A DNA stretch of 55,622 nucleotides from Candidatus Gastranaerophilales bacterium (GCA_944326605.1 CALVEM010000015.1:1-55622), one strand, 5' to 3'. Positions 35,213-43,795 are shown, counted from the first letter of the stretch. Numbers and translations: made by a program. The notes: a model not told the origin generated them from the sequence alone.

Positions 35213-36067
35213 ATGAGTTTTCAGGAAAGATATATTGAAATTACATCTGTTGTTCAAGATGATATAAACAAAATTAAAAACAGTCTTACAAATGATATCT
35301 TTATACAAGAGCCTCTGAAATCAAAACTTTTCGGTATTTTGAATGCCCCGTCGAAACATATCAGAGCAGCTGTTGCTTTTCTGTACCTTAAAGCTACAGG
35401 GAAACAGGTTGATGACAAACAAATTTTACTCCAAACAGCAGTTGAACTGGCTCACAATGCCTCTTTAATTCATGACGATGTAATTGATGAAGGCTTATTA
35501 AGAAGAAACAAAAAAACACTCAACAGCGAATTTGAAAACAAACTTGCAGTTATCTCAGGGGACTATCTTTTGTCTGCAGCTTTAAAAAAAATATGTATGT
35601 TGAATTCTTTTAAACTAACGGAAATGTTTGCCCAAACTCTTGATAATATGTGTCAGGGAGAAATAAGCCAGCATTTTAACAGGTTCAAAATCCCGGAACT
35701 TGATAAATATATAAAAAAATCACAGCAGAAAACAGCTTCCCTTTTTGAAACAGCAATATGCGGTGCCGTACTTTTGTCAGGAGCAGATATTGACGCATAT
35801 GAATTTGCAAAAAATTTCGGAATTGCTTTTCAAATAAGAGATGATTTAATTAATGCTAAAACTACAAAATCGGATATTAAAGACGGCGTTTATACAGCCC
35901 CGATAATATTTTCCGGAGACTCTAGCACTCCCGAAAAAGGTATTGAAAAAACCGTTCTTTTGTTAAATAATTACGTTAACAAAGCAGTTAAAAATCTTGA
36001 AAATCTTGAAAATAATAAATATAAACAAAAATTAACAGAGCTTACGGAGCTTTTAGCTGATGGATAA
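35213..36067 (+). CDS. Polyprenyl (isoprenoid) diphosphate synthase-like protein
   Basis: 284 residues, shorter than the usual 300-350. The first aspartate-rich motif is intact, HDDVID (Asp88, Asp89, Asp92), followed by LLRRNKKT. The second is QIRDDLIN (Asp210, Asp211), where the last Asp of DDxxD is Asn214. These enzymes extend allylic diphosphates with isopentenyl diphosphate to make quinone or undecaprenyl-type precursors. The Asn change may lower activity or alter chain length. No ribosome site is visible. The stop overlaps the lepB start by 8 bases. Confidence 0.85.
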   Translation: MSFQERYIEITSVVQDDINKIKNSLTNDIFIQEPLKSKLFGILNAPSKHIRAAVAFLYLKATGKQVDDKQILLQTAVELAHNASLIHDDVIDEGLLRRNKKTLNSEFENKLAVISGDYLLSAALKKICMLNSFKLTEMFAQTLDNMCQGEISQHFNRFKIPELDKYIKKSQQKTASLFETAICGAVLLSGADIDAYEFAKNFGIAFQIRDDLINAKTTKSDIKDGVYTAPIIFSGDSSTPEKGIEKTVLLLNNYVNKAVKNLENLENNKYKQKLTELTELLADG

Positions 36068-36713
36068 ATTTAAAGAACTAATAAAAAAAATAAAAAATGA
36101 GTACGAAAAAATTAACCCGATGGCAAGAGAAATCATAGAAACCGTTGTTTTTGTCGTTGTTATGGTTATTATAATAAGATTTTTTATCGGAGAAATCCGC
36201 TGGATACCGTCTGCATCAATGCGTCCTACATTAATTGAAGGTGATAGAATTATCGTAGAAAGATTTTCAAGATTTTATACAGTGCCGAAACGCGGAGATA
36301 TAATGGTATTTTATCCGCCGTTTGAAAAGCTTCCCAATACTCCGTGGAGAATTTTTTCAAGACTTACAGGCTTTTTCTGTAAAGATATTGCGTATATCAA
36401 ACGTGTAATAGGGGTTCCCGGTGATAAATTTGAAATAAAAACAGATAACACCGGCAAAAGTACGATTTATATAAACGACAAACCGCTTGAAGAAAACTAC
36501 ATTTTGAGCGAATATTACGATAAACCTTGTACAGATGATATGCTCTGCGGCCCTATGATTATCCCCGAGCATAAATACTTTATGATGGGGGATAACAGAG
36601 GTAATTCTTATGACAGCAGATGGTGGGGATTTTTACCGGAAGACAGATTTATCGGAAGAGCCGTACTCCTTTTCTGGCCGTTCAACAGAGTAAAAGTATT
36701 TGGGGGTAATTGA
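36060..36713 (+). CDS. lepB: Signal peptidase I
   Basis: 217 residues. One N-terminal membrane anchor (about 25-43) is followed by the catalytic Ser53 in PSASMRPT and Lys114 in YIKRVIGVPGD, then the GDNRGNSYDSRWWG box. It cuts Sec and Tat signal peptides at the outer face of the inner membrane. The start overlaps the polyprenyl synthase gene by 8 bases. The stop codon touches the left arm of the inverted repeat 36713-36853. Confidence 0.95.
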   Translation: MDKFKELIKKIKNEYEKINPMAREIIETVVFVVVMVIIIRFFIGEIRWIPSASMRPTLIEGDRIIVERFSRFYTVPKRGDIMVFYPPFEKLPNTPWRIFSRLTGFFCKDIAYIKRVIGVPGDKFEIKTDNTGKSTIYINDKPLEENYILSEYYDKPCTDDMLCGPMIIPEHKYFMMGDNRGNSYDSRWWGFLPEDRFIGRAVLLFWPFNRVKVFGGN

Positions 36714-36853
36714 AGTAAATAGGTGAATAGGTGAATAAGTTAATCCGTGAATAAGTTCTTTACAAAAAAAATGTTATTTAAATTTTAACAATAACCACTT
36801 TATGAAAAGACTTATTGTCCTATTCACTTATTCACCTATTCACCTATTTACTT
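36713..36853. mobile_element. MITE-like element with 28-bp inverted repeats of GTGAATAR units
   Basis: A perfect 28-bp inverted repeat (36713-36740 and 36826-36853) built of 8-base units such as GTGAATAG GTGAATAA. It lies exactly between two convergent genes and could end both transcripts. A close relative of its left part is at 18336-18371, inside the prepilin frame. Confidence 0.7.
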
Positions 36854-36859
36854 TATTCC

Positions 36860-37246
36860 CTACATCAACATGTGATAATACTTCATATAATCAGCCATAA
36901 TCTGTGAACTTGTCGCATTTGCCACAGTAGCTTTTATATCCTGATTTTTATCATTCTCCGTTGACTGCTTAACTTTGTCAGTTTCTTTATTTTCAGGCTG
37001 ATTTTGCTGAATTTTTTCCTGCTGCTGAAGTTCATTTACATATTCTTCTACTGCAAGCTGAATTTCTTGCATTCTTGCTTTGTCACCGGCATAAGATCCT
37101 GTTGATTCAATACCGTTTTCTGCAAACTCCTGCAAAATCTCTGACCACTCATTATAGTTTGTAACGGATGTTCCTTGTGCCTGCGCAGCCGCCTGAGCTT
37201 TTCTTAATTCGTCTTCCGATTCTATACCGTCTACTCTTATAGCCAT
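36860..37246 (-). CDS. Small acidic Gln-rich protein, unknown
   Basis: 128 residues; GGAGAT lies 6 bases before the ATG. It begins MAIRVDGIESEDELRKAQAA, is helical and soluble, with a low-complexity Gln/Asn/Lys segment at residues 75-105 and a Met/Tyr-rich end. No known domain. It is a single-gene unit; the 3' end touches the GTGAATAR inverted-repeat element. The 200 bases upstream hold no other gene. Confidence 0.65.
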   Translation of the reverse strand: MAIRVDGIESEDELRKAQAAAQAQGTSVTNYNEWSEILQEFAENGIESTGSYAGDKARMQEIQLAVEEYVNELQQQEKIQQNQPENKETDKVKQSTENDKNQDIKATVANATSSQIMADYMKYYHMLM

Positions 37247-37446
37247 AAATTATCTCCGAATATTTTATACTCTAAATATATTAAGTATATTATTCCCGCC
37301 GGATTTCAGAAAATAAAAAACTCGTAAAAAAAGTTAACAATTATAATTTAAAATTCAATTTTTCCTGCGAAATATCCCTTTTCATCCGCTCAAGTCTTAT
37401 TTTATTGCCAAGTTCAATAATATGTAATTTATAAAATTTTTGTAAA

Positions 37447-37656
37447 CTAGATTTCATCAGGCTTATATTCTAATAAATCATTTGTAGTACAATTTAGAGC
37501 AAAACATAAATTATTCAAAGTTCTATTTGTTATTATCCTGTTTTTACCATAATAGAAATTATTAAACGTTTTATAAGACATACCGGTAATACATATAATG
37601 TCTCTTTTCGTTAATTTCTTTTCTTTCATTAGAACCTTTAATCTATTTTCAATCAT
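37447..37656 (-). CDS. Small XRE/Cro-type HTH regulator
   Basis: 69 residues, essentially one helix-turn-helix: RLKVLMKEKKLTKRDIICIT, then GMSYKTFNNFYYGKN as the recognition helix, then LNNLCFALNCTTNDLLEYKP, the typical end of XRE domains. It probably acts as a DNA-binding dimer; the target is unknown. It diverges from the infA operon, so it might bind the shared spacer, though nothing in the sequence proves this. No ribosome site is visible upstream of the ATG. Confidence 0.75.
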   Translation of the reverse strand: MIENRLKVLMKEKKLTKRDIICITGMSYKTFNNFYYGKNRIITNRTLNNLCFALNCTTNDLLEYKPDEI

Positions 37657-37988
37657 ACATTAATTTTATTAATTATATTTTTTATAAACAATGAGCTATA
37701 ATGTTCATATATGTGATATACTGCCGGCGAATAAATGTTTAATTAAAAATTAAGTTTTTAAAAATATTAAGAAAAATTTACAAAATAGTGAAAAGTTGCT
37801 CCAATAAAGATTTTTTAAGATGCAAGCAAATATTGTTAGTGTGCCGTTTTTAAAAAAACAATTAAATAATATTTATAGATTATTTTCTTTTAAAACATGT
37901 CAAACCCCTTGCAAATGAATATTTTCCAAGTATGATAATTATAACGCCTGAAATAGGTGTATTATGTACAGCCGAAAAAGAGGAATAT
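37657..37988. other. Divergent spacer between the HTH gene and infA
   Basis: An AT-rich spacer with no gene. It includes a TATAAT near 37694 and the infA promoter at 37909-37936. I found no clear operator palindrome. Confidence 0.5.
37909..37936 (+). promoter_or_regulatory. Promoter of the infA-rpsI ribosomal operon
   Basis: TTGCAA (37909-37914), a 16-base spacer and TATGAT (37931-37936), giving a leader of roughly 45 nt before infA. Confidence 0.5.
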
Positions 37989-38204
37989 ATGTCAAAAGAC
38001 GTCATAGAATTAGAAGGTACCATTTTAGAAGCTATGCCTAACGCAATGTTTCGCGTAAAACTTGAAAATGACCACGAAATCTTAGCCCACATTTCAGGCA
38101 AAATCAGAAAAAATTTCATCAGAATTTTGCCGGGTGACAAAGTAAAAGTTGAAATGACACCTTATGATTTAAGCAGAGGCAGAATTACATTCAGACTTAA
38201 ATAA
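37989..38204 (+). CDS. infA: Translation initiation factor IF-1
   Basis: 71 residues from the ATG at 37989, 5 bases after GAGGA; an in-frame upstream start at 37932 is not needed. [20 protein letters not shown] and GRITFRLK are the usual IF-1 ends of this single OB-fold protein. IF-1 binds the 30S A site during initiation. It is the first gene of the alpha-type ribosomal operon, followed by rpmJ after 32 bases. Confidence 0.96.
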   Translation: MSKDVIELEGTILEAMPNAMFRVKLENDHEILAHISGKIRKNFIRILPGDKVKVEMTPYDLSRGRITFRLK

Positions 38205-38236
38205 TAAATAAAAGTACAAAGATAAAGGAAAAAACA

Positions 38237-38350
38237 ATGAAAGTAAGATCATCAGTAAAACCAATGTGCGACAAATGCAAATGTATTAAAAGAAAAGGCA
38301 GAATCGCTGTAATCTGTGAAAACCCTAAACATAAACAAAGACAAGGCTGA
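38237..38350 (+). CDS. rpmJ: 50S ribosomal protein L36
   Basis: 37 residues, begins [16 protein letters not shown] and contains the zinc ribbon CDKC...C...H. AAAGGAA precedes the ATG. Too short for usual ORF cut-offs but unmistakable. It sits between infA and rpsM as in most bacteria, but a 331-base spacer follows it. Confidence 0.97.
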   Translation: MKVRSSVKPMCDKCKCIKRKGRIAVICENPKHKQRQG

Positions 38351-38681
38351 TTTTTGCGTAGAGTGGAGTGAACGCAAGTGAACGAACTCGAAAAAGCGCG
38401 AAACGGAATGAGCGAAAATTTTATGTAATAAAATGAAGCGAATGACAGTGCAGCGTGGAGCAATAAATCAGAGTAGTCGTGAAATAGTTGAATTGACGGA
38501 CTTAAGCGGTCAATGGTGAGGAAGTATTTAAGCCTCATACACAAAAAAATCTAACAACAAGCGGGCGGAAATAAAGGAACCGTGTTAAAAGATGAAAGGC
38601 ATCGCAATAATAAAGAGACGCCGAGTAAAAAATAACAAACCCAAATCCGCACCAGAAGCCAAGAAAAGGAGAAAAATTAAA
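38351..38681 (+). other. Unusually long rpmJ-rpsM spacer
   Basis: No convincing gene. An open frame runs into rpsM from an ATG at 38592, but S13 starts canonically at 38682. The spacer is purine-rich, with repeated GAAC/GAAT and GAGCG-like words. It may hold an RNA element; I cannot identify one. Confidence 0.4.
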
Positions 38682-39053
38682 ATGGCAAGAATTTCAGGGG
38701 TCGATTTACCCCGTAACAAAAGAATGGAAGTAGCATTAACATACATCTACGGCATAGGACCGACCAGAGCAAAAAAAATTCTTGAAGCTACTAAAATCTC
38801 ACCGGATTTGAGAACAGACGATTTAACAGATGAAGATATCAAATTATTAAGAAACGAACTTGCAAACTATCATATTGAAGGTGATTTGCGCCGTGAAGTT
38901 TCATTACACATCAAACGTCTTCAGGAAATCGGTTCTTACAGAGGTTTGAGACACAAACGCAACCTTCCATGCCGCGGTCAGAGAACTAAAACAAACGCAA
39001 GAACAAGACGCGGTAAAAAAGGTTTGGCAATCACTAAAAAGAAAACAGTGTAG
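38682..39053 (+). CDS. rpsM: 30S ribosomal protein S13
   Basis: 123 residues from [20 protein letters not shown], with AAGGAG 12 bases upstream. The helix-two-turn-helix and the C-terminal [19 protein letters not shown] are typical. S13 sits in the 30S head and contacts 5S/L5 and the P-site tRNA. It is followed by an unusually long 232-base spacer before rpsK, in which I see no gene. Confidence 0.97.
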   Translation: MARISGVDLPRNKRMEVALTYIYGIGPTRAKKILEATKISPDLRTDDLTDEDIKLLRNELANYHIEGDLRREVSLHIKRLQEIGSYRGLRHKRNLPCRGQRTKTNARTRRGKKGLAITKKKTV

Positions 39054-39285
39054 CGGATTTTGGTAAGTGCGCCGCGTGAGCTTAAGCGAGCCGTTAAATA
39101 CGAATTAAATTAGTTTAATTTCAACAGCGAGCAACAACAAAGCGAACCCAGCACGTCCTAACGAGAAACTTAATGCAACGGAATAAATTTGCAAAATTTA
39201 TGGAGTGGAATGAAAAGTTTCGAGTTGCCAATAATCCAAGACAAAATGAAAATTCAAAACAACAAAACATAAAGGAAAGTAGAAA

Positions 39286-39672
39286 ATGGCAAGACCAGTA
39301 AAAACTAAGAAAAAAGAAAAAAAGAACGTATTGCAGGGTGTTGTACACATTCAGTCAACATTCAACAATACAATCGTAACTTCAACAGATACTCAGGGTA
39401 ATGCTATTGCCTGGGCAACAGCAGGTGCAACAGGTTTTAAAGGTGCAAGAAAAGGCACACCGTTTGCAGCTCAATCTGCAGCAGAACTTGTGGCTAAAAA
39501 ATCAATCGACCAGGGTATGAAAAAAGTTGAAGTTCACATCAAAGGACCGGGTTCAGGCAGAGAAACTGCAATCCGCGCAATTCAGGCTGCAGGTTTGGAA
39601 ATTACATTGATTAAAGATGTAACTCCTATCCCGCACAACGGATGCCGCCCGCCGAAAAAACGTAGAGTATAA
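39286..39672 (+). CDS. rpsK: 30S ribosomal protein S11
   Basis: 128 residues, family length. [34 protein letters not shown] and the C-terminal [19 protein letters not shown] are diagnostic. It is part of the 30S platform near the Shine-Dalgarno helix. AAAGGAAAG precedes the ATG. A hairpin repeat occupies the spacer to rpsD. Confidence 0.97.
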   Translation: MARPVKTKKKEKKNVLQGVVHIQSTFNNTIVTSTDTQGNAIAWATAGATGFKGARKGTPFAAQSAAELVAKKSIDQGMKKVEVHIKGPGSGRETAIRAIQAAGLEITLIKDVTPIPHNGCRPPKKRRV

Positions 39673-39673
39673 C

Positions 39674-39760
39674 AGAAGGCAGGATGACCGGATGGCAGGA
39701 AGGCAAGCCATTTAATGAAAATTAGCCTGACATCTTGACCTCCAGACTTCCTGACCTCAT
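39674..39760 (+). repeat. Hairpin repeat, copy 1 (rpsK-rpsD spacer)
   Basis: AAGGCAGGATGACCGGATGG, then GCAGGAAGGCAAG, a short AT loop, then TAGCCTGACATCTTGACC and TTCCTGACCTC. Imperfectly self-complementary. Two further copies lie in the next two spacers of the same operon. Confidence 0.75.
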
Positions 39761-39837
39761 AGCAACGCAGGGGCTTGCTTTATAAGCCAAAAAGTAAACC
39801 ATAGACGCCCTGCAAAAGTAAAGGAGAAAATAACAAA

Positions 39838-40440
39838 ATGGCTAGATACACAGGACCATCAAACAAATTATTCAGAAATAAAAAAGTTAAAGATTTGTCT
39901 AACAGAAAATTAACTTCTTCTATGAGACAAACAGCTTCAGGCCAGCACGGCGCTGTCAGAAAAAAACTTTCTGAATATGCAATTCATTTGGCAGAAAAAC
40001 AAAAAATCAGATTTACATATCTGGTAAGTGAAAAACAATTTGCAAAATATTACAACGAAGCAGCAAGAAGAAAAGGCGTAACCGGTACTATTCTTTTGCA
40101 AATTCTTGAATCAAGATTGGATAACGTTCTATACAGAGCAGGATTGGGTATTACACGTAAACAAACAAGACAAATCGTTAATCACGGTCATGTTCTTGTT
40201 AATGACAAAAAAGTTGATATCCCGTCATACCTTGTAAAAGCAGGTGATGTCATTACAATCAGATCAAAAAGCAATGCATTTTTAAAAGGCGTTACAGAAA
40301 TGATTGATATGGCATGTGCTCCAGCTTGGATGACAATCGATAAAGAAGCTCTAAAAATCACTTTCGACAGAATTCCCGAAAGAGAAGAATTAGACCCTGA
40401 CTTTAAAGAACAACTTGTAATTGAGTACTATTCTAAGTAG
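39838..40440 (+). CDS. rpsD: 30S ribosomal protein S4
   Basis: 200 residues. Begins MARYTGPSNKLFRNKKVKDL, has SGQHGAVRKKLSEYAIHLAEKQ-type body text and the S4 RNA-binding domain (LESRLDNVLYRAGLG...QIVNHGHVLVND). The N terminus lacks the zinc cysteines of the C+ form. A primary 16S-binding assembly protein. AAAGGAG precedes the start. Its place inside the operon before rpoA is common in bacteria but not in oxygenic cyanobacteria. Confidence 0.97.
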   Translation: MARYTGPSNKLFRNKKVKDLSNRKLTSSMRQTASGQHGAVRKKLSEYAIHLAEKQKIRFTYLVSEKQFAKYYNEAARRKGVTGTILLQILESRLDNVLYRAGLGITRKQTRQIVNHGHVLVNDKKVDIPSYLVKAGDVITIRSKSNAFLKGVTEMIDMACAPAWMTIDKEALKITFDRIPEREELDPDFKEQLVIEYYSK

Positions 40441-40522
40441 AAGGCAAGAAGTTCGGAAGGCAGGAAGGCAAGTCATATATGTAAATAGCCTGACCTCCTG
40501 ACCTCTGTTCATCTGACCATCT
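40441..40522 (+). repeat. Hairpin repeat, copy 2 (rpsD-rpoA spacer)
   Basis: GGAAGGCAGGAAGGCAAGTC, an AT loop, then TAGCCTGACCTCCTGACCTC and TGTTCATCTGACC. Closely matches copy 3 at 41533-41616. Confidence 0.8.
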
Positions 40523-40562
40523 AAAGAACAAATAGTTAGCAACAACTAGGAGATTTAAAAAT

Positions 40563-41531
40563 ATGGAATTGAAAATTAAATGCGTTAATACAACAACAAG
40601 TTCTGACGGATCACAATACGGTAAATTCGTAATTGAACCGTTAGAAAAAGGTTTTGGTACAACAATCGGGAATTCGTTAAGAAGAGTTCTTCTTTCAAGC
40701 CTTGAAGGTACAGCTGTTACAGCTGCAAGAATAGAAGGTATTACTCACGAATACACAGCTATTCCTGGCGTTTTGGAAGATGTAATCGATGTTATGCTTA
40801 ACCTTAAAGGATTGGTTGTAAAAACTGATTCCAAAGAACCTCAAACATTAAGAATAGACGTTGATCGTCCGGGTGCTGTTCTTGCAAGCGATATTCAGCT
40901 TCCTGCAGGCGTAAAAGTAGTTAACCCTGACTGGTTGATTTGTACTGTTGCTGACGGCGGAAGCTTCCACGCAGATATTACGGTGGAAACCGGTAAAGGT
41001 TACGTTGCACACGATGTACCGAGAGATTCTAAAGGAGTTTCAATTGATGTACTTCCGATAGACGCAACATTTATGCCTATCAAACGTGTAAGCTACAATG
41101 TTGAAAGCACACGTGTCGGAGATTCTATTGATTTTGATAAATTAACTCTTGAAATTTGGTCAAACGGTTCAATTGATGTAACTAATGCATTAAGTCAGGC
41201 TTCAAACCTGCTAATTGAACACTTCATGCAGATTGCAGCAATTGCCGGACAACCGGTTGTTACACCTTCTATGGTTGTTGAAGAAGAAAAAGAAGATGAT
41301 TCAAATGCTCCTACAATGACTATTGAAGAGTTGGAACTTTCAGTCAGAGCATACAACTGCTTGAAACGTGCAAGCATTAATTCAATGGCAGAATTATTGA
41401 AAAAATCAGAACACGATTTACTAAATATTAAAAACTTCGGAAAGAAATCTTCTGACGAAGTAATAGAAAGACTTCACCACTTCGGACTGGATTTGGCTCC
41501 AAACCCTGAAACCGAAGAAGAAGTTGGGTAA
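40563..41531 (+). CDS. rpoA: RNA polymerase alpha subunit
   Basis: 322 residues. The N-terminal dimerisation domain has FGTTIGNSLRRVLLSSLEGT and ITHEYTAIPGVLEDV; after an acidic linker (VEEEKEDDSN) the C-terminal domain carries LKRASINSMAELLKKSEHDL and NFGKKSSDEV, the helix-hairpin-helix that contacts UP elements and regulators. AGGAG precedes the ATG. Normal in size and motifs. Confidence 0.97.
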   Translation: MELKIKCVNTTTSSDGSQYGKFVIEPLEKGFGTTIGNSLRRVLLSSLEGTAVTAARIEGITHEYTAIPGVLEDVIDVMLNLKGLVVKTDSKEPQTLRIDVDRPGAVLASDIQLPAGVKVVNPDWLICTVADGGSFHADITVETGKGYVAHDVPRDSKGVSIDVLPIDATFMPIKRVSYNVESTRVGDSIDFDKLTLEIWSNGSIDVTNALSQASNLLIEHFMQIAAIAGQPVVTPSMVVEEEKEDDSNAPTMTIEELELSVRAYNCLKRASINSMAELLKKSEHDLLNIKNFGKKSSDEVIERLHHFGLDLAPNPETEEEVG

Positions 41532-41532
41532 T

Positions 41533-41616
41533 CGGAAGGCAGGAAGACCGGAGGGCAAGAAGGCAAGTCTTTTACTGTAAATAGCCTGACCTCCTGACCT
41601 CTGTTCATCCGGACTT
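41533..41616 (+). repeat. Hairpin repeat, copy 3 (rpoA-rplQ spacer)
   Basis: GGAAGGCAGGAAGACCGGAG, then GGCAAGAAGGCAAGTC, TTTTACTGTAAAT, and AGCCTGACCTCCTGACCTCT ending TTCATCCGGAC. GACCGGA and TCCGGAC can close the stem. Shorter relatives occur at 26008-26030, 48829-48850, 50795-50820 and 55438-55465. Confidence 0.8.
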
Positions 41617-41657
41617 CAAAATAAAAAATAATTTACAAAAAATAAAGGATAAAAAAA

Positions 41658-42086
41658 ATGAGACACCAAACTAAAAAACATACGCTCGGTAAAGCAAAGG
41701 ATCAAAGAGATGCTTTGTTACGCTCTTTAGCAACCGAACTTTTTGTACACGGTGAAATCAAAACAACTATGGCAAGAGCAAAAGCTTTAAAGCCGTATGC
41801 TGAAGAAATTATCACCCTTGCAAAAAGAGGCGACCTTCACGCACGCCGTCAAGCTGCTAAATTCATTTTTGACAAAGAAACAGGCAAATATATGGATTTA
41901 GCAACAGGAGAAGTTTTTGAAGCTCCTTCTGCCGACAAAAAATTAGCAGAAGAAACAGTTCTTAGAAAACTTTTTGTAGTAATCGGCAAAAAATATTCAG
42001 ACCGTCAAGGCGGATATACAAGAATATTCAAACTTCCGCCGAGACGCGGAGACGCTTCCGAAATGGCTTTAATCCAACTGGTATAA
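41658..42086 (+). CDS. rplQ: 50S ribosomal protein L17 with internal insertion
   Basis: 142 residues. MRHQTKKHTLGKAKDQRDAL and the C-terminal YSDRQGGYTRIFKLPPRRGD are diagnostic. Between the helix ending FIFDKE and LRKLFVVIGKKY there is an extra run of about 24 residues (TGKYMDLATGEVFEAPSADK) that short L17 proteins lack. L17 lies near the polypeptide exit tunnel. AAAGGAT precedes the ATG. It ends 6 bases before truA. Confidence 0.96.
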   Translation: MRHQTKKHTLGKAKDQRDALLRSLATELFVHGEIKTTMARAKALKPYAEEIITLAKRGDLHARRQAAKFIFDKETGKYMDLATGEVFEAPSADKKLAEETVLRKLFVVIGKKYSDRQGGYTRIFKLPPRRGDASEMALIQLV

Positions 42087-42092
42087 GCTATT

Positions 42093-42860
42093 ATGCGTTA
42101 CGCAATTCAAGTTCAGTATATCGGCAAAAACTATGCCGGAAGCCAGATACAGTTTAGAAATGGCAGAGAAATAGAAACTCCGACTATACAGGGCGAACTT
42201 GAAAAAGCAATCAGTACATTGATATTCGGTGATACCGACAATAATAACCGGCGATTTAAAACAGTCTTTTCCGGAAGAACTGACAGAGGCGTCAATTCCA
42301 CAGGGCAGACAGTTCACTTTGATACTGATAAACCGATTGTTGCTTCAAAGTTTGTCTATCAACTGAACGAAATACTACCAAAAGATATCTCTGTCAGTAA
42401 TTTGAGACTTGTCGATGACAATTTTCATGCGCAAAAATCGGCTAAATGCAGGCATTACAGATACGTTTTTATTAATCGTAAATGCAAAAATGCATTTGAC
42501 GGCGATTTAATGAGAATAAAATTCGACATCAACATTGAAAGAATGCAAAAGGCTCTAAATTACCTTTTAGGCGAACATGATTTCTCAAGTTTCAAAAGTT
42601 CCGGTACGCTGAACCCGAGCACAGTCTGTTTTATAGAAAAAGCCGAATGTAAAAAAGACGATAATAAGGTAATTATTGATATTGCGGGGAACAGGTTTCT
42701 CTACAATATGGTAAGAACAATCGTCGGCACTCTTCTTGAAATAGAAGGGCATAATCTTCCTGCAGAACACATGAAACAGGTTCTTGAAGCCTGCGACAGG
42801 CGTAAAGCAGGACAAACCGTCAGTCCGTACGGATTGACTTTAATTGAAGTAACATATTAA
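42093..42860 (+). CDS. truA: tRNA pseudouridine synthase A
   Basis: 255 residues, family length. The catalytic Asp64 is in FSGRTDRGVNSTGQ (family GRTDAGVHA; Arg replaces the usual Ala). RHYRYVFINR and GNRFLYNMVRTIVGTLLEIE are the other conserved blocks. It makes pseudouridine at positions 38-40 of the tRNA anticodon arm. It starts 6 bases after rplQ, without a strong ribosome site, and is followed by rplM. Confidence 0.94.
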   Translation: MRYAIQVQYIGKNYAGSQIQFRNGREIETPTIQGELEKAISTLIFGDTDNNNRRFKTVFSGRTDRGVNSTGQTVHFDTDKPIVASKFVYQLNEILPKDISVSNLRLVDDNFHAQKSAKCRHYRYVFINRKCKNAFDGDLMRIKFDINIERMQKALNYLLGEHDFSSFKSSGTLNPSTVCFIEKAECKKDDNKVIIDIAGNRFLYNMVRTIVGTLLEIEGHNLPAEHMKQVLEACDRRKAGQTVSPYGLTLIEVTY

Positions 42861-42896
42861 CCCTGATAAAACAGGGATAAACAACGGAGACTAAGC

Positions 42897-43334
42897 ATGA
42901 AAACATATTCAGCAAAACCTCTTGAAGTAGAAAGAAAATGGTATTTAATCGATGCTGAAGGAGAAATTCTCGGCAGATTGGCTACCAGAGTGGCAAATAT
43001 TTTAAGAGGAAAAAATAAACCTGAATATACACCAAACGTTGACACAGGTGATTTCGTAATCGTAATCAATGCTGACAAAGTTCTGGTTTCAGGTAAAAAA
43101 GAAACAGATAAAATCTATTATCACCATACCGGTTATCCCGGCGGTTTAAAGAGTGCCAGCGTAAAAGAATTACGTGAAAAAGATGCAAGACTTTTAATTG
43201 AAAAAGCAGTTAAAGGAATGCTTCAGCACAACACTTTAGGTGATACACAATTTACAAAATTGAAAGTATACAACGGACCTGAACATCCGCATGCAGCACA
43301 AAAACCGATTGTGCTTGAAAAGGAGGCTAAATAA
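42897..43334 (+). CDS. rplM: 50S ribosomal protein L13
   Basis: 145 residues. [40 protein letters not shown] and [11 protein letters not shown] are typical. An early assembly protein on 23S rRNA. GGAGA lies 8 bases before the ATG. Its stop overlaps the rpsI start (TAATG). Confidence 0.97.
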   Translation: MKTYSAKPLEVERKWYLIDAEGEILGRLATRVANILRGKNKPEYTPNVDTGDFVIVINADKVLVSGKKETDKIYYHHTGYPGGLKSASVKELREKDARLLIEKAVKGMLQHNTLGDTQFTKLKVYNGPEHPHAAQKPIVLEKEAK

Positions 43335-43729
43335 TGGCAGATAAAGAAATTATGGCAACAGGCCGCAGAAAAACCTCTATTGCGGTTGTAAAACTTGTAA
43401 AAGGCAAAGGTAGAATTTTTGTTAACGGTAAAACATTAAAAAATTATATCGGCAACAGACCTGCTATTGAAATGTTAGTATACAGACCTCTGGTTTTAAC
43501 TGATAATCAGGAAAAATACGATGTAAAAGTAAAAGCAGTAGGCGGCGGTGTTGTTGCTCAATGCGGTGCTATCAGACATGGTATTTCAAGAGCATTAGTT
43601 AAAGCTAACGAAGAATACAGAAACGTATTACGTTTGGAAGGACTTTTAACCCGCGATCCGCGTGTTAAAGAACGTAAAAAATACGGTCGCAAACGTGCAA
43701 GAAAACGTTTCCAATTCTCAAAACGTTAA
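43334..43729 (+). CDS. rpsI: 30S ribosomal protein S9
   Basis: 131 residues. ATGRRKTSIAVVKLVKGKG, VKAVGGGVVAQCGAIRHGIS and the basic tail ending RARKRFQFSKR, whose last residues reach the P-site tRNA. AAGGAGG lies inside the end of rplM. It is the last gene of the operon and is followed by a strong terminator. Confidence 0.97.
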   Translation: MADKEIMATGRRKTSIAVVKLVKGKGRIFVNGKTLKNYIGNRPAIEMLVYRPLVLTDNQEKYDVKVKAVGGGVVAQCGAIRHGISRALVKANEEYRNVLRLEGLLTRDPRVKERKKYGRKRARKRFQFSKR

Positions 43730-43746
43730 TATTTCAAACAATATAC

Positions 43747-43779
43747 AAAAAACCGGCTTACAAGCCGGTTTTTTATTTT
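43747..43779 (+). terminator. Terminator of the ribosomal operon
   Basis: A 9-bp perfect stem (AACCGGCTT / AAGCCGGTT) with a 2-base loop and a T-rich tail. The tail overlaps the mfd promoter region. Confidence 0.9.
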
Positions 43780-43795
43780 ATGATAAAATAATATT

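Noticed and set aside
38592-38681. 30-residue N-terminal extension of S13
   Set aside because: S13 starts canonically at MARISG with its own AAGGAG; the extension is not family-like.
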